DNA of 64,000 nucleotides, taken from the NCBI RefSeq assembly GCF_000006565.2, contig NC_031475.1, forward strand, positions 1,199,535 to 1,263,534, written 5' to 3'. Shown one piece after another: positions 10,463-20,431 of this stretch. Source of the stretch: Toxoplasma gondii ME49 (lineage: Eukaryota; Apicomplexa; Conoidasida; Eucoccidiorida; Sarcocystidae). A program made the translations under genes and the position numbers. Under the pieces are notes generated by a model that saw only the letters and a list, made by a program, of their open reading frames with translations, was not told where the DNA came from and did no database searches. The stretch's first letter is position 1; every line of letters starts with the position of its first letter.

Positions 10463-13130
10463 TCATCTGACGAGACGCGCCGTGGAACTGAGGGGACCTG
10501 AACGGACACCCGGGGTCTCTCGAGCTCGAACAAACTTGAGGAAGCGAGCGACATTTTCGTAGAAGGTTCGTCGACCCAAAAGCTCCAAGTTGTTGTGTCC
10601 ACCGCCTTCAACCCAGTAGGGAGTTACGCTCAAGGGACAGCGATTGTACAGTTCCTGCAAAGAAGCAAATGCATGCGCATTTGAAACGATCGACGCAGAG
10701 GTGTCTCCCTGTAACGAAGAGAGACGGAGAAAGCCAGACGCACGAAGAGAACGATCCAAATAGACACAGCGAAGCCGATGCAGATCTACCGAGATTGGGA
10801 CATAGATCTGCGGAGGAGGTACATTCGTGAATCGGCAGGTAGAGAGATGAGAAGAGAGACAGAGATCAAGGCATCTCAGTGGGTACTGGCCGGCCCGCGT
10901 CGACACTAAGACGAAGGGGCAAAGATCGATCTCGGTAGGTAGACCTCTAATAACGAGGTATCGATCTAGACAGGAAGATACACGTCGGTCTCGACGTACG
11001 TTTCCATACGTGGATAGATGCAGATGCAGGCCCAGAGAGATAGACGTCGTAGTTTTCCCAGACGTAGGTCTAGACATGTGAATGAAACGGGATGTATCGA
11101 TCGACAGAGGAAGCGGCACACAGACGAAACGGGTTTGATTGATCGTGGAAACAGAAGTCCCTTCTTTTCAGCCTGTTTCGTCGACTGAAGCGAAGAAGCC
11201 GAGACGAGGTGCCAGCTGCTGAGGGGTTCTGTCTCTCAGCGCACCGCAACCGCCTCCTTACCATGCCATGGTGAACAGGAACAATTTCGTCTTTCGTTCC
11301 GTGAATGATGAAGACTGGACAGTCCACTCTCCCGATCTTGTCGATGTTGCAGAACATGTCTCCTGGCAGCGAAAAGCGCGTGTTCAGCCCCACTCGGTGG
11401 ATGGACGTCAGTCCGCTCTGAAGAATCATCCCCGCCAGACGGTGGCGAGACGCCAAGTGGCAGGAGGCCCCGGTGCCTGAAAGAAGAACGCATGGCAGCA
11501 CAATATCGAAGAAACTGTGGAAGCAGGTGAACGAAGGAAAACGAATGGGGAGCGAAACGGGTAACGCGTGGTGGATGTTTCCGGAAAAAGCAGGGAAGAA
11601 TGGGACCGAGAGACTAAGGACGAAACGGAGAGCGAAACGAGGAACAAAGGCAGAAACGCGGAAGGAGAAGAACGAGGAAAAAAGACGAGGAGATGGATAC
11701 CTCCGCCACCGCGCATAAGACGGTGGGTTGGTGCATACAGGACTTCCTTCGTGCCTGACACAAAAAACAAACACGGGCCTCTTTTCCTACCAAGGGAACG
11801 GCCATACACGACGATCGAACTCGCCGGCAAGCCAAGCTGAAGAGTCAGATACTCGAACGCCGCTTCCACTGAGTCATACACTCCCTGCTCTGACGGCTTC
11901 CCTGTGCTGTGCCCATATCCTGGAAAGATCAAACGAACAAGAGGCCAACGGAAACGTCGGACAAGAGAGAGGCAGGGAAAAGGAAGAAAGAAAAGAAGAG
12001 AGAACAGGAGACAGGGAGGGGAAGAAGGAAGGGTAGAGAGGAAAGGTGAGAAGAGAGAATCACAGACACAACAGAGGTGAGAAGGAAATCGAGGCGAGAG
12101 ACACAACTGAGAGTCGAAGAAGGGAAAACGGAAAGGAACGGGAGACACACAGACCGAAATCCAGAGACTTGTGAGAAGGAAAAGAGATCGCGTCCCGGAG
12201 TACAGACACGGGAGACTGCGCTTGTTCACGAAGGACAAACGGTGGAGAAGGAAAGTTGCTGAGACGGACGGCCGATCGCCGCACTCACAAACACTGGCTG
12301 CGCTGCGAAGCAGGAGTGGAACGAGGATACGTAGAGGCTTTGGGTGTTTTCGCTCATCGAGACAAAACGGAGAAAAAGGACAGACAAATGAAGAAGAAGC
12401 AAGAGGTCCGGGGAACAGAGGAGCAGAGCAGGTGGCGAGGAAGCGCAAGGAACGAGTCGCTTCGGAAAGAAGCTCCTGAATCCAACAGAAACAGACAATG
12501 AGCGTCGAGAAGTACGCGGAGGAATGAAGGAAAAGAGCAAAGAGTTGGACGAGGAGGCAAGGAGCTAAGGACAAGAGTCCAGTCTGGCGGAGGAAAGCGG
12601 ACAAGACAACTTGTAACAGGTGCAAACCTACCGACATAGTCGTAGACAAAGAAATTGCAGTTCCACAGGCGGGAGACCTCCTTGAAGTACTCGATGACCA
12701 TGCCGATATCTTCTGCATTTCCGTGACTGAAGATGATGGTGAGGCTTGCCCCTCTGAAGAGCCACACAGCAAGAACTGGGGAAACCGAATATGAGATCTT
12801 TCAGACGGTGACGCGTCCTGATGCAGACTCCAGTGGCTCCCGCGTAGTTTGTAGTTGCACTCCAGCGGATGCCATGAGGAAGGCGAGGAGCGAGCGACGT
12901 GGATCCCGGAGGGGAGAGACAGAATGCGAGAGTCAGAAGCCAGCAGTGAAGAGGTCAGAACCAGGAGGGAACGACGAGGGCGAAAGACTCCGGAAAAACC
13001 CTTACATGTCGATGAAGAATGCCGGAATCCGCTGGCGTCTTCGAGTGGTGAGCCAGATGAAACTCGCGTCGCACTCGTACGTGGGCGGCGATGGCGGCTG
13101 GAAAACCATCCGCTTCAGAGCGTTCCCCAT
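10463..13130 (-). CDS. ABHD17-type alpha/beta hydrolase (putative protein depalmitoylase)
   Basis: Five exons, all phases consistent: 13130-13006, 12753-12632, 11919-11791, 11476-11262 and 10654-10463, giving 260 residues. It matches the FAM108/ABHD17 family along its length: FSHGNAEDIG (oxyanion side), VYDYVGYGHS, the nucleophile elbow GRSLG (Ser124), IIHGTKDE (Asp188) and VEGGGHNN (His217), so the triad Ser-Asp-His is complete. Human ABHD17 enzymes remove palmitate from Ras and PSD-95; a similar thioesterase role is inferred. The human N-terminal cysteine cluster used for membrane attachment is absent. Instead the protein starts Met-Gly-Asn, a possible N-myristoylation site, although Lys at position 6 is not ideal. 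Length is close to the catalytic core of the family. The gene is divergent from the dynein light chain gene. Confidence 0.92.
10655..11261. repeat. Degenerate GATC/TAGAC-rich intron sequence
   Basis: The last intron of the hydrolase gene (10655-11261) contains many dispersed variants of TAGATC, GATCTA, TCTAGAC and TAGGTCTAG, chiefly at 10780-11080. It looks like a decayed minisatellite. No coding signal is seen. Confidence 0.4.
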
Positions 13131-16084
13131 CTCGAAAAACACCGAGAAGTTTCGCAGTAGACTAGAGAAAACGATTCATTTCTTCGCGATCCTCTCAGTC
13201 TGCGCCTTTCCTCCTCTCAGTGTAGCTGCCTGTCGCGATTCAGCGGTCCGAAACAACCAGTAGAGACTTCTGGGGAAGAATTGCAAGGGGGGAGGGAGGG
13301 GCCTAACCAGGAGGAGGGAAGAACGCAGGACCAAGGGGACGAGAAGGGATTTTGAAAGGACGACGAGTAGACGCAAGTCAAGATGATGTTTCGACGGATC
13401 GTTCCACCGTGGAAGAGGTTCTTCCGTCAGAAGACGACATCCGGATGGTGCCTCCGAACTCGGCTGATTCAAAGACCGTTGAAATGGAGAAAGGAAAGGT
13501 CACTCTTAAAAGAACGTCGCGGGAGCACCTCGCGATCACAGAGGACGTTTCGTAAAGTTGACACCAGTCGCCGAGCTCACTCTTTACAGCACATGGTCAC
13601 GGGGCAAAAAATCTGTACATGCGGTCGTGTTCCTAGGTTGAATCGGCGAACATCCAGTGTGTTTCACGCCCAGGTGTGACTGTCCAGGACCTGGGGACAA
13701 TATTGGGAGAACCCCGTTGTGGAGGAATTCAGGAGAGATGCGCCGCTGATATCGTGCGGCCTTCCAGAAGAGACCCAACACGATGCACGGAGGAGGTGCG
13801 ACTTCAAGCAGACCTAGTCAATCGGGCCAAGAATCTGCGGCAAAACACCCCGCACACGATTCGGGAAGTGAACCTTTTCAGCACACCTTCCCAGTCCGAA
13901 AAACGTCACAGGAAAGTCAAGCCAGAGGTCGCTGAGAAGGGTACCAAGTACATAGGCCAGCAGACCATATGGGAAGGCGAGGCCGACAACGCATGCGAGT
14001 CTCCGGTACAGCTGCGCTGTGGTAGCTTGAAAACATCTGAGGGGAAAAGCAAAGGAAGGAAGCTGATTTGCCAGTGTGTGTCAGTACGCAAAGCCGCCTA
14101 CTGCTACAGAGGAGTTCGGGGAGGCGATTGCCGGCGGTGACGCCCGCCACGACTCCGTCCCGCTACGAGAGGATTCGTGAGGGTTTAGGGTGAAATCGGA
14201 AGTCAAAACTCAGGCGCTTGGAGATTCCAGACCCCTGCATTTTTATGGAGAGGGAAGAAAACGGAGGCACGCAGCCCCGGAAGAAAACGCGGTCCCCGAT
14301 TACCGCGGCGACAAGCGGTGACGCGTACTTCTTCTCTCGATGTGGATATAACCAGATGTGCCGAGACAGCGAAGTTTCTACAGATCAGGAGCGAACTTGC
14401 CGTAGAAAGACCGCGAATATGGCAGCTACATCCCGAATAGCGAGACGAAGGCACGTGATAACCGCGTTCGAGGACGGCCCACCTACTCTCGACTCTACTC
14501 ATGCGCGCAGTACAGCAGGAGTTCGCTAGTGCAGACGCGGCCGGCTGGCGGAGAACACCGAGAGTTCCACACCTGCTGAGTCTCCTTCCCGTTTTTTCCT
14601 CGCTCGTTGCAGCTGGTCCATCTCCTTGCAGCTAATGTGTCTCCTGGTGAAGGAGGCATTAGTGAAATGCAGTGTGCAGAAGGAAAGGGCGTTTCAGAGC
14701 GTCAGTCGTCAACGCTCTCACCGTGCCACCGGGAGGGTGATCAGGACACGGGTTTTCCGCGGTATGAGACCCGTAACACCGGGTCTTGTCCGTATATAGG
14801 CTCGGTTGCGGCGGATTCTTTATGACACGCGCTTTTTCACAAAACTGGATACGCGTCGAAAAGGAAAACTGCAGCATCTGTTCGTCCACGCACTTCTTCT
14901 CTCGGTGCTAGTGGCTACCTTAAGAGGCGCCGCTCTTTTAGGCTTAACACAGCAGTAGAGTGCCTCTAAAATGGTCCAGCACCAGTGCCTGACCTTTTAA
15001 CCGTTGATTCTGGTACGACCTCCTTCGACAGCTAGATCTCCTGAGTTGTTATTTCCTTCACGGTTGTCTGAGCTGAAATATGTGACATTCGGCGATGTAG
15101 AAGCATGCCGTACCACCGTCCGTGATAGGGTGTTTTTCGGAACTCTGCTCCGTCGATAAAGGCTTGGCATTCCACGTCTTCGGTGCGAAAGTGCCTGGCT
15201 GCTCAATTTTCGATTTTGCCGGCCCTGAGGCGCTGTCGGGTGGACTCATGCCGGCGTATTTCGTGCAACGAGGCCTCCACAATAATTACGCAGAGCATGT
15301 TTGTCTCATGAGGTCTTCGCCTTCTCAACTGCCTGAGACCAGCTTCTGTGTTCTCTTAGACTCCGTGGCTACTTTGAGCTGCCGACTATAAGGTGACGGG
15401 ATTCGTCCGAAGATGGTGAGCATCTCGTGGCGGCTGTAGAGGACCAGGGTAACTCTTGGTGCAACGCTGCGATTCTTGTTGGCACCGCTCGAGTGGAAGG
15501 ACGAAATGGCTCTGACCAGCTCGGAGTTTCTTTCCTGTTTCTATGGGTGTAGGGTATTCAGCGCGAGGGTTCAATGCACGCGCGAACCTTCGTCAACTCT
15601 CATATCTGAGCGTTCCCTCCGGTGGTGCAAAAATGGTCTGAGTGTTTCGGCGTTTCTAACGTAGTTGGCACATGGATATTCAGCCTTTGCAACACCGCAC
15701 AACGGATGCCTCACAGAGACTGTCATGGACAGTTGTGGACGAGGAAATCACTCAAGCACTGACTGGCCAGTTGGTCCTGCAGCGTGTATACCTGATTGAA
15801 AAAACGCGGCGAACTCAGTCCTTCATATGGGCGCTGTGTCGTCTGTGGAAAGAGTTCCCCTAGTGCAAGGCCACGCGAAGTTACTCGGTAGCTGCAGGCA
15901 ACGATGATTAGTTCTCGTGGCCTTCTCACGGGTTCGTGTATCACGTGGTGATGCAAGTCGAGTGCCTCGGTGTTGCTACAGCGAACGGGTATTAGTTGCC
16001 TTGTGGCAGTATCTAATATTTTCTCAGCGAAATGACTGGCCGATTACTACTTACGCGATTCCACGTGTGAAATGAAATCATGTG
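13131..16084. promoter_or_regulatory. Divergent intergenic region, possibly with an unrecognised gene
   Basis: The region separates the divergent hydrolase and dynein light chain genes and must hold both promoters. Three plus-strand open segments, 13352-13555, 13676-14140 and 14218-14529, have protein-like composition (Asp/Glu/Ser/Arg mixtures) and possible splice sites between them, but no start codon, domain or family is recognised. From 14530 to 16084 nothing clear is seen. Confidence 0.35.
13352..14529 (+). other. Possible multi-exon hypothetical coding region
   Basis: Three open segments follow one another on the plus strand: 13352-13555 (ends near a GTAAAG donor-like site), 13676-14140 (a CAG acceptor-like site near 13695) and 14218-14529. 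None contains a domain I recognise, and the first lacks an obvious initiating ATG near its start. They could be exons of an unannotated gene, part of a long 5' leader of the dynein light chain gene, or chance. Confidence 0.2.
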
Positions 16085-16525
16085 ATGTGTTTACAGTCAG
16101 AAGTCGAAGAGACATTGAATCGCATTAAGACGCACAAGGGCGTCTGTGGAATTGTAATCGTCAACAGCGATGGCGTACCGATCAGATCCACTCTGGATAG
16201 TCAAACTACTGCCCAGTACTCGGCACTGATTTCTCAGTTAGCCGCCAAGGCTCGGTCCGTCGTCAGAGATCTTGACCCGCAGGTGAGCCGTAGTGACACG
16301 TAACCCACGCCTGAACTGTTTGAAGCAGCACTACAGACTCGGCTGCCGTTTTTTCCGGTGTTCAAATTCGACTGTATCTTCTCGTGTGGTTTCGGATTGC
16401 TGCAGAATGATCTGACGTTTTTGCGGATAAGGTCCAAAAAGCATGAGATTCTGGTTGCACCAGACAAAGATTACGTTCTGATTGTTATCCAAGACCCGAA
16501 CTCAGAGCAAGGAACGGCAAATTGA
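16085..16525 (+). CDS. Dynein light chain, roadblock/LC7 type
   Basis: Two exons, 16085-16282 and 16406-16525, join in phase to give about 105 residues. The sequence follows the human DYNLRB1 pattern throughout: EVEETL, KGV-GI-IVN--G-PI-ST-D, TTAQY, ARS-VRD-DPQ, then [21 protein letters not shown] and LIVIQ. Roadblock proteins dimerise on the dynein intermediate chain and contribute to cytoplasmic or axonemal dynein and to transport. The family is about 96 residues, so the body is complete. The start is uncertain: the ATG at 16085 gives a few extra residues, but TTTACAG at 16090-16096 looks like a splice acceptor, so a tiny upstream exon could supply the true Met (for example ATGCAA before a GT at 15957, in phase, speculative). 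Confidence 0.95.
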
Positions 16526-17843
16526 CTTCTTGCGGAGATCGGTCCACTGTTGGATCGATCCGCTAATAAAAACTTTTTTCCTGTCTGCTTTCGCAACGCG
16601 TCCAAGCAACTGTCACCGAACCCTCTTGTTAATTTTTTCTCTGGAAGCAACGATGGTTACTGTCTCACCTCATCTGCGGTCGTCAACTGGGTTCCGCAGA
16701 AGCTCATGACTTCCCCCAATACTCGGAAGTGAAGGATCGAGGCGCAAGTAAAATTTGGGATCAATTCCAGACTCAGATATGTTTGCGATGACCTCATGGT
16801 TGCTTGAGTTCAAAGGCCCTTCTCTAATGACTAGGATCCGTAGAGTTAGAGTGCTTCTATCCAGTCCATCGCGGCAGTCGACCACAGAGCGCTACATGTC
16901 TGATGGCGCCAACTATGTCGCGAGCTGCACGAGAGTGGCGGGCGCGGAATGCAGAAGGCCGAACGAGACGACCGTCTTTGCGTAGACGTCACTGCATGTG
17001 ACACTACAGAAGAATTACAGGATCAAGTTGCAGGTGCCTGCGGCAACTGTGTTACGGGCTCAACCAAGCGCACAATTAAGTGCACGCCTGGATAGGACAC
17101 TTTTTGCGCACGATCGCACATTGTCTTTGCCCTTGGAAACAGATGACCTGCGGTTGCTTGACGACCCTTACTAAACCTTCGTGGGTAGCGAGTTTTTACA
17201 TGGCCGAAAGCCTGCGGGTCAAAGAAGGCAGAGGCAGAAATGGAAGAAAATGGCAAATCTGGTTGTGCAGGACGTAACAAGTGATGGTCCTCTGCAGACG
17301 GACGACTACGTCAGCTTCGAGTCAGTGGTTACGTGGTCTGTCCTGTGAATGGTAGAGGCACCCTCAGCGCGAAGCGGATGGGAACACCTTCGGTTGACGA
17401 CCCCCCTGCCACAGCATGCTCTAATTCCGTTTCTACTGCAGCTGAATAGGCCTTCGCTTGCCCACGAACTGTGTTGCACGCACCGTTGATACCTTCGTTA
17501 GTCTTTAAGGTTCACTGCGGAAGCTGTATCAGGAATACGTGCAACGTCTCTTGCATACGATTTTCGAACGGAGGCTCGACCCTCTCAAACGAAGTCGCTT
17601 CATTGCTGTGACGCTCAGGTGTACAGACACAATGACACCGCTATGCAACATTAGGGACGGCGCGTTCCACCACAGTCTGATGCTCAGTGTTTGAAAAGAG
17701 CTTTACGTGTCAGTAGGCAATCGATCTTCTGTATCTGGGTTGTCCATTTGCAACGCTTTGTAGATTTCTTGTTGCCTGATAGGATATTTGCAACAAAGTA
17801 GTACCTACCTTTCAGGTAGACACATTTGCCGAGAGGAGTTAAA
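16526..17843. other. Intergenic region upstream of the repeat-protein gene
   Basis: No conserved coding sequence is visible on either strand. It should contain the 3' end of the dynein light chain transcript and the promoter of the hexapeptide-repeat protein gene. No recognisable element could be assigned. Confidence 0.4.
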
Positions 17844-18814
17844 ATGGGTCGCACGATGAACTGTGTCATAGTTGCCGTAGCCTGCGTGGTTGCCACCACT
17901 GGAGTACGAGGTAAGGAGACTTAGAATATGATCAACGAAGGCTCAAATGAAACATTTTGAACATATCAGGGGCCGACGTGCCTGTAGAGGCAATGAATAC
18001 CCCAACAGAATTCGAGATGAGCGCCCCAGATAGGCAAACAGGAAAGCTTTCCGATTTACCGCCATTTGCTGAGCTGCCACAGCTGGCAGAAATACCAAAG
18101 CTCTCCGAACTTCCGAAAATTGCGGACATGCCGAAGTTTTCGGATATGCCCAAGATGGCCGAGATGCCCAAGTTATCAGACATACCCAAGATGGCTGAGA
18201 TGCCCAAGTTATCAGATATACCCAAGATGGCTGAGATGCCCAAGTTATCAGATATACCCAAGATGGCTGAGATGCCAAAGTTATCAGATATGCCCAGAAT
18301 GGCTGACATTCCACAGTTTCCAGAGATGCCTAGGATGGTTGACATGCCTCAGTTTCCAGAAATCCCCAGGATGGCTGATACGCCGCAATTTCCGGAGATG
18401 CCCAAGATAGCTGACATGCCAAAGTTTCCAGACATGCCAAACGTCACTGAGATGCCAAAGCTTGCAGATTTGCCAAGGCTTGCTGACATGCCCAGTATTG
18501 CCGACATGCCCCGGCTCTCAGACATGCCCAGTATTGCAGACATGCCCCGGCTCTCAGACATGCCCAGTATTGCCGACATGCCCCGGCTCTCAGACATGCC
18601 CAGTATTGCCGACATGCCCCGGCTCTCAGACATGCCCAGTATTGCCGACATGCCGAAATTCTCTAGTAACGAGTTCATGGCAAAGTTACCATATTCTGGC
18701 GATATGGACACCGTCCTTTCCGGACTCAAGGAGTTTTTTACCCCGCTCTCTGACCTAATCAAGCCAGAAGCTGCTTCCCTGACAAGCCTGGTCAAGCCAT
18801 CTGGAGTTTTCTGA
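17844..18814 (+). CDS. Predicted secreted hexapeptide-repeat protein, function unknown
   Basis: Two exons, 17844-17910 and 17970-18814, separated by a 59-base intron; phases agree and give 303 residues. Residues 1-23 form a clear signal peptide (hydrophobic VIVAVACVVATTG core, likely cut after Gly23). Residues 48-251 are 34 tandem hexapeptides of consensus [KRQS]-[LMIF]-[SAP]-[DE]-[MIL]-P, without interruption. The last 52 residues are non-repetitive with amphipathic helix-like sequence (GLKEFFTPLSDLI). There are no cysteines after the signal peptide and no predicted membrane segment, so it should be soluble and enter the secretory route, perhaps to dense granules, the vacuole or a wall (inference). 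Proline-spaced repeats recall alveolins and articulins, but those lack signal peptides and have a different consensus. I do not recognise the family. Confidence 0.82.
18161..18304 (+). repeat. 36-bp tandem repeat, type A, four copies
   Basis: Four 36-bp copies start at 18161, 18197, 18233 and 18269, each coding for two hexapeptides (EMPKLSDIPKMA pattern). Copies two and three are identical; the first and last differ by a few bases. They sit in frame in the repeat-protein gene. Confidence 0.92.
18485..18664 (+). repeat. 36-bp tandem repeat, type B, about five copies
   Basis: Copies start at 18485, 18521, 18557, 18593 and 18629, each coding for DMPSIADMPRLS; the last diverges in its second half. 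Near-identity at third codon positions indicates recent expansion or gene conversion. This array is distinct from the type A array in the same gene. Confidence 0.93.
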
Positions 18815-20431
18815 GAACCCTGTTGGCTTGATGAGAAAATGTATATTGACAAATGGCTGTATCTCCATAGTTATAGTGAGAATGTATTGACTTATTCGAG
18901 GACTCTATACTGAACCGCGCATACGAGGGAACTGACAGTTGGTGATGTGCGTTTCTGACTTCCCCGATACGCATAAATATGACCGTCTTCTTTCTGCGGT
19001 ACGAGCTGTTAACGTTGAGGTGGACCGTGTACTGCCGGCCGAAGGATGCTGCAGTCACGTAGTTGTCCTTCAACTTGACTTCTGATTACGCAGTAATTTT
19101 GTTGCCTTCGACGGCAAACATAAGCAAACATCTGAACAAAAAGTGTTTGCAAGTGGGTTAGTAGCACAATCAGTGATGGTCACTTGCGGAGTTCACCGAC
19201 GTTTGCCTTGTGCGTGGCTTCGCTGGAGGATGTGGCTGCGGAGCCAGCGGGCCCGCCACACGAGACGGACTAAGAAACAGATAACACAATAGCAGATTTA
19301 CTTCCTCCAAATTACATTCATCAGCTGCGTTAGTGAAATTGTAATCTTACATGTGGCAAGATACACAGTGTTACGTCGAGAAAACAAGACAATGACAACG
19401 GAGTAGTGTTTTGCAAGCAGGGTGCCCATGGAGACAAGCTGGACACGCTTCCCTGTTACGACCCCGTAAGCGCGAATGACAGACCAGTTACACACCTTTC
19501 AGGGAATTTGATACTCCAGTGGTGAATGTTTGGAGGTGCATGTGGGCAGAAAAGAAAGCGTCTGATAGAATATTTTCTTGCACAGCAAGGAGTTTCCTTG
19601 GGACCTCCCAAGGCTGGCCGCTCGAAAAGCCGCTGGTCAAAAAACTCGCATGCGGAAATAAACCCTTGCAAGCCCTTTTCGCGCACACCCAAGTTGTATT
19701 TTGGATCTCTATCCGAGTTTTGGTGGTTGGCAGAAGCTAGCCTTGCACACGTGCTCACGGGCACTGATCTATGATGAGCAAATGCTGTCTGTGGACGGAG
19801 CCTGATTATTTGCTTTCATGTCTTCTGGGTCGAGGAGGCAGTTGTGTTGGGCAGTTCGAAGTCTTCTTGTCTAACGGGACTTTGATGCTGCTTTAACTGT
19901 TTGGAACTCGAGCACAGATGACGTACAAACGCCAATGAAGGCAGCTGCTCCGTATGTTTTGCACCGTATAAACGGCCGTGGCTTGCCTGTCGTGTGTTGT
20001 TCTCTACGCCAAATGTGAAGAGACGCGATCTAAAGTGCGCAGCCCTCAGAAGATTTCTCGCTCTTGTCTCTTCGTTGCTGTTGTAATTTTAGGCTGAGAG
20101 CTATGTTGCTTATTCGAGCAGCATTCCCCTGCCCAGACGGGCACTGGCTACGAACCGTAGTTCCAGCGGTACTTCATCGGCACCGTGCCTCGTGATCCGT
20201 TCTGAGTTAGAGGTACCGCCTGTCATTGTGAGTAGTCTTTCAGCTTGCACGACAGTGCGCTAACGTCCCATGTTTTCTGTCGAGTATTCGCTCGGCGTTT
20301 CCTTGTGCCCGCTGTGCTGTGGCCCTCGACGGTGTTCTACTATTTTTGGGGGGCGCGAGTGTCTTTGAACAATTGAATCGCGGGTCCTTTGCCCGCTCTT
20401 CTTTTTGACCGTTCCAGAACCTCCGAGCGCA
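18815..20431. other. Intergenic region
   Basis: Between the repeat-protein stop and the PX gene start, both on the plus strand. Short open frames near 19450-19770 occur on both strands and resemble nothing known. The segment should hold the repeat-protein 3' end and the PX gene promoter; no specific element is recognised. Confidence 0.4.

Noticed and set aside
14761..14990. Short hairpin-like sequences, considered as tRNA or small RNA
   Set aside because: No tRNA box A and box B pair or cloverleaf could be formed; the pairing is too short to call an RNA gene.
18161..18664. Regular 36-bp repeats reminiscent of a CRISPR array
   Set aside because: The copies abut with no spacers, are in frame, code for hexapeptides and sit in a eukaryotic gene.
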